In this document: in pieces, positions 1 to 10,500 of the stretch
Position numbering within the stretch: position 1 is the stretch's first letter
Layout of the letters: every line of letters begins with the position of its first letter
Position numbers and translations under genes: made by a program
Source of the DNA: Rhodocollybia butyracea
Lineage: Eukaryota > Basidiomycota > Agaricomycetes > Agaricales > Omphalotaceae
Assembly (NCBI GenBank): GCA_015501585.1
Contig: JADNRY010000432.1
Coordinates: 1 to 49,240 of the forward strand
DNA: 49,240 nt
Direction of reading: 5' to 3'
The notes under the pieces: generated by a model
Told to the model about the DNA's origin: nothing
The model's database searches: none
The model's input: the letters and a program-made list of their open reading frames with translations, nothing else

Positions 1-9
1 ATTGCGTAA

Positions 10-176
10 CTGACATCGAATTCAGTGCGATACATGATCCAGAGGCAATTGTACCGTCATGAACTCAAAGCTGAACATTCCCTTTGTAGGTTCTGGAGAA
101 AAACCTAAGCAAGAAATAGTATGCTCATTGCTACTTACCTCTACCCCTCACGACCATGCACCGGGATGGAACAAAC
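10..176. repeat. Outer inverted-repeat arm, left of TIR element copy 1
   Basis: This stretch is an imperfect reverse complement of 2350-2523. The shared landmarks are the ATCCAGAGGCAAT block, the GTACCGTCA block, the AGGTTCTGGAGA block and the CCCCTCAC-ACCATGCAC block. The two arms flank the 1.45-kb element at 899-2349, but 177-898 on the left side has no mirror image. Short open frames here are not conserved between the arms, so I do not call genes. Confidence 0.7.
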
Positions 177-898
177 ATTTTGCTTTAATTTCCGAGGTCT
201 GTGTAAAGGTCCGTACGCTTTCCCTTCACTTCCACGATCATCAACACATCAACACTGGTTGTCGGCTGATCGTTCCGGTGTTACACCCCATGAGCTTGCA
301 AAGGAAACCTCAAATACGTGCATACTCGCCATCATGCGGATCCAGAAAGCAGTAGCAATCTCGGAGTCGAGCCTACCGAGGCTGTATACTCTAGGGATGA
401 AGTAGGTGGTCCGCTTAGAAATGCGCAAGCTGGTGAGAAGTTGGTGGAAGAGGAGGAGACAGTGGCAAGGTCGACGAAAGTATATTCCAACTCCGCCCTT
501 CTTCCTGCGACTTATTATACCCTGTAGATGGTAGGTTGTCTATAGAGATTCCCATGGATATTCCACTGTGTTACCGAGGCTTTCGTTATTATGCTTCGCG
601 CGTAAGGCTACATCTCTGCTATGGCACGATACACGGTTACATATGGGTAGTACTACAATACGAGAGCCAGAAGTTCATGCCAATAAATTGATATACAGAC
701 TCAATAATCATATTTCTCAATCTCTGCCACAATGATTCAAGCCATTTGCATATTACCCCCTTGATCTCCGCTCAGTCACGGTCCACCTACCAAGGGTACC
801 CTATCATCCAATGACTCCAATCTCACCGCGCTATGGGCCTAGGCCCCAACATCCTGAATTTGATGAGTACCTTGTTTCTGATTATTCCGGTAATTGGC
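177..898. other. No recognisable feature
   Basis: I see no supportable gene, RNA or repeat in these ~720 bases. Open frames are short and do not resemble a known family. Confidence 0.5.
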
Positions 899-2349
899 CA
901 TCAGGAAATCGGTATCTGAATAATGTCTCGAAAAATCTACATAAGTTCTGATAATACTGATAATTAACTGGTAATGATTCACATATTCACATTAATTTCT
1001 GTTAATACTGATAATCAACTGGTAATGCTTCACAAATTCACTTCAAGCCTCAAGATTACTTGAAATTATCTGAAATTATCAAATTTTAATCAGATGACTT
1101 TTAATACATAGAAATACATCAATTGCTAATCGATACACAAATAAGTAGCGCTACTGAGCCCAAAAAATAAAAATAAAATGAGTCAATGTTGTAGTATGGT
1201 GTATACTAGGGTTTACAGTTCATTCAGTACATAACCTTCAATAAAGCATCCATCCCATGATGCACCTCGTTAATTTGTTGACTGAGCTCTCCCTCGAGTT
1301 ATTCAATATGATTTGATTACAGAGTTGAGCATCTCACAAAGAATCACGTCTTGTACATCCGGATCCCCGGGATTAAGTAGCCTTTGAATAAGAAATTTGA
1401 AGTCCATATTTAAGTGATACACCGTTACTACCGGCAACGGGAGTGGTGCCGGGAGCGCACAAAACTCAGCGCCAACTTACGGCAGGACATACATGTCCTT
1501 TCTTCCCTTCACCAACACCTCTCTTCACTCATTTTCTTTTCGTGCCAAGTCTCGAAGCTCTTATATCATTATAGCGTGGGTTAACAGATATGATCAACAG
1601 TATTTTAGGTTGCATGAGGCTTTGAAAGGTGCGCAACTGTATTGTTGACACTGCGGTTCTGATTCTTATCGTTTCCGCAGGATTTCCCACTTTAGGTGAC
1701 TCTGTACACTAGCATTTTTGTTTATCAGCGCCTCAGTGGTCTATGCATATGATGTGAATTGTCCTGACATGACCAGTCATTGATGTGGGAAGCTACATAT
1801 CTAGGTACATGGTCTCTCACCTGAACGCCATTGCTTGCTTACATTCTCCCACCTTAAACTATTTCATAGCTGCTTTATCTTCTTGCTTCCTATTTTTTGG
1901 TGTGTTCCTTCTGCTTTTGCTTGAATGCTATTCTTGAGCTAAGTTTTTTTTTTGCAGGTCGCTGGAGTTGGATGTTCATGGATGTTGTTAGATGGCTTGT
2001 TATTAGAATCCAGTTTTTTGTAGCTAGTAGTTGCATGTATTTTGTAGCAATAACTATCATTCTTCGCTTTCCTGTTGTTTCTTTGAAGCTTCTTTGAGTC
2101 TTCTAAGTCCTGTCCCAATAGCATTGAATAATTGCTATGTAATGGTCTGCTATTTAAGTCTAACTTACTGTTAATTTCTGTTAATTTTGAATAATATGCT
2201 GAGGGGGGCCGCAAAATTCCTTGTAATACCTCATAAGTTTATGACTTGGGTAATTTCTGATAATTTCTGATAATTTCTGATGATTTCTGATAACTTAAGC
2301 TAAGTTGGAGTAATATTCAATACATTACTCTAGGACTGTTTTCCTGATG
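899..2349 (+). mobile_element. Non-autonomous TIR element, copy 1 (1451 bp)
   Basis: The element is bounded by CATCAGGAAA on the left and TTTCCTGATG on the right, a 10-bp perfect terminal inverted repeat. Subterminal regions are rich in short repeats of the type TCTGATAATT in both orientations, as in many DNA transposons and MITEs. A near-identical copy lies in opposite orientation at 5448-6919. The open frames inside (one of 91 codons) run the same way in both copies but resemble no transposase, so the element is non-autonomous. No clean target-site duplication is visible next to the termini. Confidence 0.7.
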
Positions 2350-2523
2350 CCATCCAGGTGCATGGTTGTGAGGGGTAGTAGTATGCTGAGTCTTGTTTAG
2401 ATTTTTGTGTTTTTCTCTCTCCAGAACCTATAAATTGAAAGGTTCAGAATTGAGTTTGTGACGGTACAAGCTTTTATATTGCCTCTGGATCATTATGGTG
2501 TATCACACTGAACTCAATGTCAG
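2350..2523. repeat. Outer inverted-repeat arm, right of TIR element copy 1
   Basis: Imperfect reverse complement of 10-176. It begins directly at the terminus of the 899-2349 element. Confidence 0.7.
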
Positions 2524-3192
2524 TTCAGTGCACAAAGGAGAGCGTTGACAGTGAACGCAAACCTAGAAAATCTAAAGCCAATGTACATCATTATAAATCG
2601 CCTTTGGGATGGTACCAGGATGGTACAAGGATGGTAGCAAGGCGAGAGCTGACATAGTAGTCGTATATCTTGAAATGACAGGGCCAGTTGCGCATGTGCA
2701 AGCCACTGTCTTGAATAACAGACGAGAACATGAAGTGAGAGTGGTAGTCATTTTGTCAGGGTGTGAAAAGAGAAGTAAGCTGAAACCTCATATTGTGGGT
2801 CTTTAAAAGCAGCTGCCTTTGGAGATGACGTCAAAATTACATAGTGTCAATTTGAGTTTCCCAAGTGTGGCGCAGATCAGTGATCCGTTTTTAGGCCCTC
2901 CTCCGATTGCCTATATCTATACGCGGCAGATAAATGAACAGGGATACTCAACAAGTATTCTCTTCATTCCTCTTTGTTCGACCAAGTTATTAACTCTCAA
3001 AGCCTGGCCTCGAACACAGAAAATATTTATTTATTGATTTTCTAACAATTTTCTAATCAATCTCCCGGTCGATATCAAACTAACAAAACTCAAAACCACT
3101 TTCATAAACCTCAACTCCAAAATTGTGAGAAAGGGAATACAAATAAAGATGGACTATTCTCAATAGTAGTAATGCCTTGCAAAGCGAAAGCC
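2524..3192. other. No recognisable feature
   Basis: These bases include the 3' flank of the hydrophobin-like gene. I see no supportable coding region. The short plus-strand open frames lack any recognisable motif. Confidence 0.5.
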
Positions 3193-3800
3193 CTACTCGT
3201 CCTCTGCGATAGGGGTAGCAGCAACGCACTGGTCGACTCTGTTGACATCTGCAAACTTCAGTCAGTGACAAGTTCCTAAAATCATGAAACATTCTTCAAG
3301 ATACCGTTGAATTCACAGCAGAAAGCTTGTTCCGAAGCAACGCTATGGAGACAATGAACTTCACGAGTTTGACAAGTACAACGGAATGAAATAGCTCACC
3401 AGGCTTGTTCAGGGATGAGAGGCCTACAAGCCGCACCCTCATCACCAGCCGTAGTGACGACGCTGGTCAAGTCACAGCACAAGGATGGAACACCAGAGGT
3501 GCAGGTGTATAAATGGGGGGGAAAGTCCTGAAGAGGGATCCTGGCAACAGCAGTCCCGGCGTCTTGATCAGCCCTAGAGCTAAGGCTCACTTTCTTCACC
3601 CCGGATGGATTAGTGAGACCAAACGGTGACTTGACCTTGCTGTCTACCCAGACAAATGGAGCTTTGAACATGCTGATTAGAGTTCCGAAAGTTGCGCTGA
3701 TTGGGTTAAATGCGTGAGGTGGGGGGTTATAGGCATAAGGTGGGATAGCGACAGCAAGAGTAGCAAGCGCAGCAGTGACAAAAGCGAGTTTTGAGTACAT
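3193..3800 (-). CDS. Hydrophobin-like small secreted protein (3 exons, 164 aa)
   Basis: Exons on the minus strand are 3800-3400, 3342-3305 and 3248-3193, with introns of 57 and 56 nt (GTGAGC...ATAG and GTATCT...GCAG). The frame is open throughout and ends in TAG. The protein starts with a hydrophobic signal peptide (MYSKLAFVTAALATLAVA). The C-terminal third holds eight cysteines in hydrophobin order, C-X7-CC-X15-C-X8-C-X7-CC-X10-C. The second CC comes from the 38-nt middle exon. Hydrophobins are small secreted amphipathic proteins that coat hyphae and fruit bodies. The CC-X15-C loop is shorter and the second C-X7-CC longer than the usual class I spacing, and the region between signal peptide and first cysteine is long, so it may be a divergent hydrophobin or another eight-cysteine secreted family. 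A TATA box lies about 80 nt upstream. Two broken paralogues follow upstream. Confidence 0.72.
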
Positions 3801-3878
3801 AATGAGTGTTTGTGAAGAGTTGGTTGAACGACTGTGGTTGGCTGTGTGAGTGAGGAAGTAAAGCAGATTTTTGACCAG

Positions 3879-3886
3879 CTTTTATA
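3879..3886 (-). promoter_or_regulatory. TATA box of the hydrophobin-like gene
   Basis: TATAAAAG on the minus strand, about 80 nt before the ATG at 3800. The same position upstream of the decayed paralogue has TATAAAAA (about 4782-4789), so the promoter was duplicated together with the gene. Confidence 0.6.
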
Positions 3887-4229
3887 CCCTTTACACTCTT
3901 CAGACTGCCTTTTTTGTTTTACCACACCAGAAATGGGGGACCCCTAGGTTTTAAATATTAATCTAACTGATTTTATTTACTTGAGAATGAATCGAGGATT
4001 ATTCCATTCTCCTTTGAATTCCTGAAGAATCTAGCCTAGCTTTGTTAACATCCCAGTTAGCCCCGCTGCTTTCCATTCCTGTGAGTACTATATATACATA
4101 GTAACATATTAACATATTAACATATTACCTGATTAGGAAGAACAGTACTATATTTGGGGAGATCCAAAATGTAGATTATCTCATCCATTGCCTAGCGGTC
4201 TTAGAGCAAGATTAAAACGAGGTTCAGAG

Positions 4230-4702
4230 ATTCAAGGAAGGCAGCCAAACTCGCAGCAAATTTGGCTAAGTACTAGTACTGTGAGTTGATCTGTACACAC
4301 CTCAGATCCGATCAAGTAGATCAAGTAATAAGTATTTTTGACTCGGATATACCTGAAGAAGTAGTAACAGTAGGAGCCCTGATGTTCCGTAATGACCTGG
4401 ATTCTGGAGTCTGGACTAAGGGGAGCAGGAAGAAACACCGGAGGTACAGGTGTAGAAAGGTGAGGGAGTGGCCTGGAGAGGGTTCCTGGCAACAACAGTC
4501 CCAGCGTCTTGATCAGCCTCAATGCCAGCAGCCTCACCGCCAAAGATCTGGCTCAACAATGCGGACACCAGGCTACTGTTAATCAGCGCTTCCACGAACT
4601 CCAAGGCTGGGGTCTTCTCTGGGGTCCCGGGGGTGGGCCAGCTGTAATAGCAACAGTGAGAGCAGCGAGTGTGGCAGTGACAAAAGTGAGTTTCAAGTGC
4701 AT
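4230..4702 (-). pseudogene. Decayed hydrophobin-like paralogue 2
   Basis: On the minus strand a start and signal peptide (MHLKLTFVTATLAALTVA) match the intact gene. A frame change of one or two nt follows within the next 40 nt. The reading then resumes as a block with ADQDAGTVVARNPLQ and YTCTSGVSS, directly comparable to ADQDAGTAVARIPLQ and YTCTSGVPS in the functional copy. The first CC pair is lost (SSC then a stop). A relic of the middle exon, ICCEFG, is still visible near 4246-4263. The promoter is retained. The gene cannot encode the eight-cysteine protein. Confidence 0.8.
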
Positions 4703-5144
4703 AATGAGTGTTTGGTGAAGAGTTATTTGAACGACTGGGGTTGGCTGTTTGAGTGAGGAAGTGAAGCAGCTTTTGGACTAGTTTTTATACCTGTTACACT
4801 CCGACTGCCCTTTTTTGTTTATCACACGAGAGAAATGGGGGGCTTGGGCTTACATATTAATCTAACTGATTTTGCTTGAGAATGAACTGAGGATTGTAGG
4901 TTTAAAATACTAATCTAACTGATTTTTACTTGGGAGTGATTAATCCACTCCCTTTGAGGTCTTGAAGAATCTAGCCTAGCTTAGTTAACCCAAGTACACG
5001 GCCCCCAAACCGTCCCACTTTCCATTCCTGCAAGTATATAGTACATATTGCCTGATTAGGAAGAACAGTACTACTATATTTAGGGAGATCCGAATGTAAC
5101 TTATCTCAGCTGCTGAGCAGTTTTGGAGCGAAATTAAAGCGAGG

Positions 5145-5304
5145 TTCAAAGGTTCAAGGCAGGCAGCCAAATTCACAACAAATCCAGCTACCGTGAGTTG
5201 ATCTTGATTTTGATACACACCTCAGATCCGGTCAAGTAATATCTTCGACTCGGATATACCTAAATCGGAAGTGGTAACGGCAGGAACCCTGATGTTCGGT
5301 GATG
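5145..5304 (-). pseudogene. Decayed hydrophobin-like paralogue 3 (fragment)
   Basis: Only the 3' part of a third unit remains. The middle-exon relic ICCEFG lies near 5166-5188, followed by sequence matching the 3' half of paralogue 2. The N-terminal half and promoter are missing. Similarity to paralogue 2 stops near 5304, where an inverted flank repeat and then a TIR element begin, so this copy was cut off by mobile-element activity. Confidence 0.6.
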
Positions 5305-5400
5305 ACTTGCAAGCTGGGAGGAGCAGATATCAGCCTTTGATATCAGGTAGCAAGCCCAGCTTGAGCCATGACTTTGGAAACCAGAGGCATCAGCAATACT
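5305..5400. repeat. Inverted flank repeat, left of TIR element copy 2
   Basis: Imperfect reverse complement of 6920-7022. Shared blocks are GCAAGCTGGG, GATATCAGCCTTTGA and an ACTTTGGAAA-like block. I estimate roughly 75-80% identity by eye. Confidence 0.65.
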
Positions 5401-5447
5401 CAAACCTGCAACATTCTGCTAGTACTTTGGCTTCATCTGTGTGTCAA

Positions 5448-6919
5448 CATCAGGAAAACAGTCCTAGAGTAATGTATTGAATATTACTCCAACTTAGCTT
5501 AAGTTATCAGAAATCATCAGAAATTATCAGAAATTATCAGAAATTACCCAAGTCATAAACTTATGAGGTATTACAAGGAATTTTGCGGCCCCCCTCAGCA
5601 TATTATTCAAAATTAACAGAAATTAACAGTAAGTTAGACTTAAATAGCAGACCATTACATAGCAATTATTCAATGCTATTGGGACAGGACTTAGAAGACT
5701 CAAAGAAGCTTCAAAGAAACAACAGGAAAGCGAAGAATGATAGTTATTGCTACAAAATACATGCAACTACTAGCTACAAAAAACTGGATTCTAATAACAA
5801 GCCATCTAACAACATCCCATGAACATCCAACTCCAGCGACCTGCAAAAAAAAAAACTTAGCTCAAGAATAGCATTCAAGCAAAAGCAGAAGGAACACACC
5901 AAAAAATAGGAAGCAAGAAGATAAAGCAGCTATGAAATAGTTTAAGGTGGGAGAATGTAAGCAAGCAATGGCGTTCAGGTGAGAGACCATGTACCTAGAT
6001 ATGTAGCTTCCCACATCAATGACTGGTCATGTCAGGACAATTCACATCATATGCATAGACCACTGAGGCGCTGATAAACAAAAATGCTAGTGTACAGAGT
6101 CACCTAAAGTGGGAAATCCTGCGGAAACGATAAGAATCAGAACCGCAGTGTCAACAATACAGTTGCGCACCTTTCAAAGCCTCATGCAACCTAAAATACT
6201 GTTGATCATATCTGTTAACCCACGCTATAATGATATAAGAGCTTCGAGACTTGGCACGAAAAGAAAATGAGTGAAGAGAGGTGTTGGTGAAGGGAAGAAA
6301 GGACATGTATGTCCTGCCGTAAGTTGGCGCTGAGTTTTGTGCGCTCCCGGCACCACTCCCGTTGCCGGTAGTAACGGTGTATCACTTAAATATGGACTTC
6401 AAATTTCTTATTCAAAGGCTACTTAATCCCGGGATCCGGATGTACAAGACGTGATTCTTTGTGAGATGCTCAACTCTGTAATCAAATCATATTGAATAAC
6501 TCGAGGGAGAGCTCAGTCAACAAATTAACGAGGTGCATCATGGGATGGATGCTTTATTGAAGGTTATGTACTGAATGAACTGTAAACCCTAGTATACACC
6601 ATACTACAACATTGACTCATTTTATTTTTATTTTTTGGGCTCAGTAGCGCTACTTATTTGTGTATCGATTAGCAATTGATGTATTTCTATGTATTAAAAG
6701 TCATCTGATTAAAATTTGATAATTTCAGATAATTTCAAGTAATCTTGAGGCTTGAAGTGAATTTGTGAAGCATTACCAGTTGATTATCAGTATTAACAGA
6801 AATTAATGTGAATATGTGAATCATTACCAGTTAATTTTCAGTATTAACAGAACTTATCAGAACTTATCAGAACTTATGTAGATTTTTTGAGACATTATTC
6901 AGATACCGATTTCCTGATG
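5448..6919 (-). mobile_element. Non-autonomous TIR element, copy 2 (1472 bp)
   Basis: Inverted, near-identical copy of 899-2349 with the same CATCAGGAAA...TTTCCTGATG ends. The main visible difference is extra AGAACTTATC units near 6850-6880, which is a change in the number of subterminal repeats. High identity suggests recent duplication or conversion. Together the two copies make a 6-kb inverted repeat around the hydrophobin-like cluster. Confidence 0.7.
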
Positions 6920-7022
6920 GGAATGAACATCTTGCTTCAACTTCCAAGGCCTATGGTTCAAGTTGGCCTTGCTCTCTGATTTCAAAGGCTGATATCCGCG
7001 CCACCCAGCTTGCTCCAGAATC
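6920..7022. repeat. Inverted flank repeat, right of TIR element copy 2
   Basis: Imperfect reverse complement of 5305-5400. It abuts the element terminus on one side and the Copia 1 5' LTR on the other. Confidence 0.65.
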
Positions 7023-7025
7023 CAA

Positions 7026-7473
7026 TGTTGGAATTGATTCTTATGACGTCATGCGATTTTCCATAAATGCAGTGACATCATCGGGATTGATCACTAGGAT
7101 TGGACTTTCCGAGTGCCGGACTAGGTATTTCGGGCCATTACTCCACAAAGCGTCTCATCCTGCGGTATATTTCTTGATCCTATCCTTAAACATGCACTAT
7201 TATATGTTTGTACCTTGTTTCATAGCCTATTCATATTTCCGCACCACCTGCGGAGGCCGCGTATCTTTTACTTATATTCGTAGATACTTCATATTGGCTC
7301 CCCTCAGAGTGTTCTCTTATCTCTGAGGTGAGCCTACTTACTTCCTTTATACTTACTTTTACTGACAAGGTCCATAGCTGTAGCTTACTGCGTACTTCGT
7401 TAGGTATTTATCAATACAGAGTGTTCTCTTATCTCTGAGCTGTAGCTTACTGCGTACTTCGTTAGCTCTTACA
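7026..7473 (+). repeat. Copia 1 5' LTR (448 bp, intron-bearing form)
   Basis: LTR starting TGTTGGAATT and ending CTCTTACA. It contains a hairpin (arms CTCAGAG and CTCTGAG, 7303-7327), an intron-like segment (7328-7377), segment B (7378-7403), a 13-nt linker, and a joined second copy of A and B (7417-7465). Confidence 0.9.
7328..7377 (+). other. Intron-like segment inside Copia 1 5' LTR (50 nt)
   Basis: The segment begins GTGAGC, has a CTGAC branch-point-like motif 14-18 nt before its end, and ends CATAG. It is absent, exactly to the base, from the 3' LTR and from the second A-B copy within the same LTR. Size and signals match the introns of the host genes in this window (48-61 nt). Confidence 0.7.
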
Positions 7474-7490
7474 GGTTATCCGGCCCCCGA
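7474..7490 (+). promoter_or_regulatory. Copia 1 primer-binding site candidate
   Basis: GGTTATCCGGCCCCCGA begins directly after the LTR. Copia 2 has GGTTATGGGCCCCGAG at the same place, so the position and core are shared. I cannot name the priming tRNA from this alone. Confidence 0.5.
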
Positions 7491-7501
7491 ATTGCTCAAC
7501 T

Positions 7502-10500
7502 ATGTCTTTGTCTGCCACTACTGTTAATGCGCTCACCGATACTCTCCTGAGTAACATCCCTACACTCAGTGCTTCTGGTTCCAACTGGGTGATCTGGAAA
7601 CTTTGTTTCGAGGCCGCTGTTAAAGGCAAAGACAAGTGGGGCCACTTTGACGGTGTCGACATCAAGCCCGTCTTAACTGGTCCTAATGCTGCGTCTGCCG
7701 AGGACCTTTATACCTGGTCAAAGGATGAAGCGACTGCCGCAATCTCTTGATTTCCAAGGTTTGCGATTCTGTTGTGCTGAAGATTGCGCGTTTTCGGTAC
7801 TGTTACTGAAGCATGGGCCGCCGTTGTTTCCGAGTTCACGGAAAAGTCTGGCTATGCTGAAGTTGACCTTCGACATGGGTTTATGGACTCTACTTGCCCT
7901 CCAAAGGGTAACATTTGTCAATTCCTAGAAGACCTGAACACAAAAAAAGAGAAACTTGCCGCTGTAGGTGTCCTATTGACGATTCGGACCATCATTCTAC
8001 TATCCTCCGGGGTATCCCTCATTACTACTCCACCTTTACTTCCTCCATCATTACGTCTACCCGCATTATCGACAAGACCAAGGTTGTTTCACCAACGGCC
8101 CTTGCTCAGGCTGTTGCTGAAGAGTACGACCACCAGAAAAGTCGACAGAATGCTCAGGGAGGGAAGCAGAAAGAGAAGAACGACGACAATGAGGCACTCG
8201 CTGTGAACTCACCAGCACAGCCTCAGAAGTCTGCACAGAAGTCAAAGCGTACCTGCTGGAAATGCGGAAAGGAGGGACACTTGAAGCGTGACTGCAAAGT
8301 CAAAGTATCCGGGTCTGGTCAAGGATCCAAAGGTAACGCAGGGGCGGTCAAGTCTGATTCCGATTGGGAAGCAGGCGGTGCCTTTGCTGTTGATGACGAG
8401 GATCCCTGGAGCGACTCCACATCTTCGTGCGGTGGTAACGACATGGTGTCTGACGACGGCGATGGTCTTTTGCTGTTCTCGGACATGGGTGATGCTGAAG
8501 TCCTGGATCTACCCAATGGCTTTGAAGAAGACTGGAGTGACGTTCTGTCTACTCACTCCGACACTTCCTCTCTTCTTGCAGCTCCTGTCATAAATGACGG
8601 AGGCGCCCCCTCCTGTGCTCGCTCCGAGCTATACGACTCTGGCTGCACCCGTCATATCAGTCCTTACTGCAATGACTTTGAGAACTTCAAAGCAATTCCT
8701 CCAAAGTCCTTCCGTACCGCAAACAAAGAGACATTTAGTGCCACTGGCACTGGTTCTATCACGGTGGATGTTCCTGCTGGCGTGGATGTCAACAAGCTCA
8801 AACTCACTGAAGTCATGTATTCCCCCGAAGTCGGTTACACTCTTGTCTCCATCGGAAAGCTTGATGACCACGGTTTTACGGCGATGTTTGCGGATGGTAA
8901 GTGCACTATCGTGCGCCTGGTGGTGAGCTTGTCGGAGAGGTCCCAAGAACAAGGGAGGTGCTTATTGAGTTGACCGAAAGGTTGCGGATGGGGAAGCTGC
9001 GGCGCTGGAGACAATCACGTTAGACCAACTCCATAAGCGCATGGGTCATATCTCACCTAAAGTTGCTCGCCATATGGTTACGAAAGGTTTCGCTACAGGC
9101 GTTCGACTCGAGAATGATGGGCCGCAGGACATTTTTTGCGAGTCCTGCATTTACGCCAAGGCTACACGCAAGCCTGTACCAAAGGAGAGACAGGAAGGAT
9201 CCAGGGCCAAGGTTTTTGGCGAGGTAGTCCACTCGGACTTATGGGGTCCAGCACCGGTTCAGTCTCTGCGAGGAAAGCGCTACTATGTCTCATTCATCAG
9301 ATGATGCAAAACACTGGCTTACCTTGATTTTCTCCATGCCAAGGATGAAACATTCCATTCCTACCGCGAGTATGAAGCCTGGGCAAAGACCGAGCACGAT
9401 GTCCCCATCAAGGTCCTTCACTCGACAATGGCGGCGAGTATACTGGAAAGGAGTTTGTTCTTTATTTGAAGACAAATGGTACAAAACAGAAACTCACTGT
9501 CCATGACACCCTCAGCACAATGGCGTTGCGGAACGCTACAACCGCACTGTCATCGAGAAGGTCTGGGCGATGCTCCATTCCAGTGGGCTACCAAAGGCAT
9601 TGTGGGCGGAGGCTGTGCGTCATGCAGTCTGGGTCCTTAACTGTATGTCGACAAAGGCGCTGGATGGATGACTCCTTTAGAGGCATCAACTGGGCAGAAA
9701 CCGGACTTGCGTGGTTTGCGCGAGTGGGGTGAGAAGGTGTGGGTCCGAGTTGAGAAGGGCAATAAGCTTGGCGGGCGTGTTAGAGAAGGACGTTGGGTGG
9801 GCGTGAGTGAAAAGCGTAAAGGTTTTCGTGTTTATTGGCCAGATTCCCGTTCAATCACAGTCGAGCGTAACATCTACAGTGACAAGATGGCGGGAGTCAG
9901 TTGCGTTGAGGGGGAGGACTGGGATATCAACTTACCAACTCCCAGTGAGCAACCTCCTTCTCAGACGAAACCATCTTCTTCTACTCCAGTACCCCATGTT
10001 GAACCAACTCCTGATCCAGAGCCGGAACCTACTCGTCGCATCCGGAAGCCTAGCCAGCGTGTCCGTGATATTCTCGAAGGCCGTACCCACTTACCGTCAG
10101 GTGTTCAAACACCATCTACTCCTGCGCCCGTTAGCAAGCTTGAGGGGGAGAGTGAAGCGGGTCTGGTAGACTTGCTTGAGGATGAGGATTTTCTCCTCGA
10201 GTATGCTATGGTGGCTGAGACTAGTGATGCCGAAGCTCTTGAACCACGCACCTTAGCTGAAGCGAAACATTGTCCTGATTGGCCGTTATGGGAGAAGGCT
10301 ATAGAGGAGGAACTGAAGATGTTGAAGGATATGGGTACTTGGGAAGTTGTCGAGAAACCGGAAGGAGTTAACGTTGTTGGCTCCAAGTGGGTCTTCAAGG
10401 CAAAGAAAGATGCGGCCAGAAATGTGGTACGCTATAAGGCTCGTCTTGTTGCTCAAGGTTTTTCTCAGGTTCCTGGAGTTGACTACTTCGATACATATGC

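Larger units (their letters stand above)
3830..5304. repeat. Tandem duplication of the hydrophobin-like gene unit
   Basis: The upstream region of the intact gene (about 3840-4260) is repeated upstream of the second, decayed copy (about 4740-5190). Shared blocks in order are the TATA region, ATATTAATCTAACTGATTTT, GAAGAATCTAGCCTAGCTT, TCCATTCCTG, CCTGATTAGGAAGAACAGTA and the GGCAGCCAAA block that encodes the relic second CC motif. The array therefore once held at least three units of roughly 0.9 kb. Confidence 0.75.

Noticed and set aside
1939..2214. 91-codon frame present in both inverted element copies
   Set aside because: It is identical because the elements are near-identical, and it has no transposase motif.
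7404..7474. A second intron from the first B (GTATTT) to the LTR end (ACAG)
   Set aside because: Donor- and acceptor-like sites exist at this place in all three Copia LTRs, but splicing it would remove the LTR 3' end from the genomic RNA, so I do not call it.
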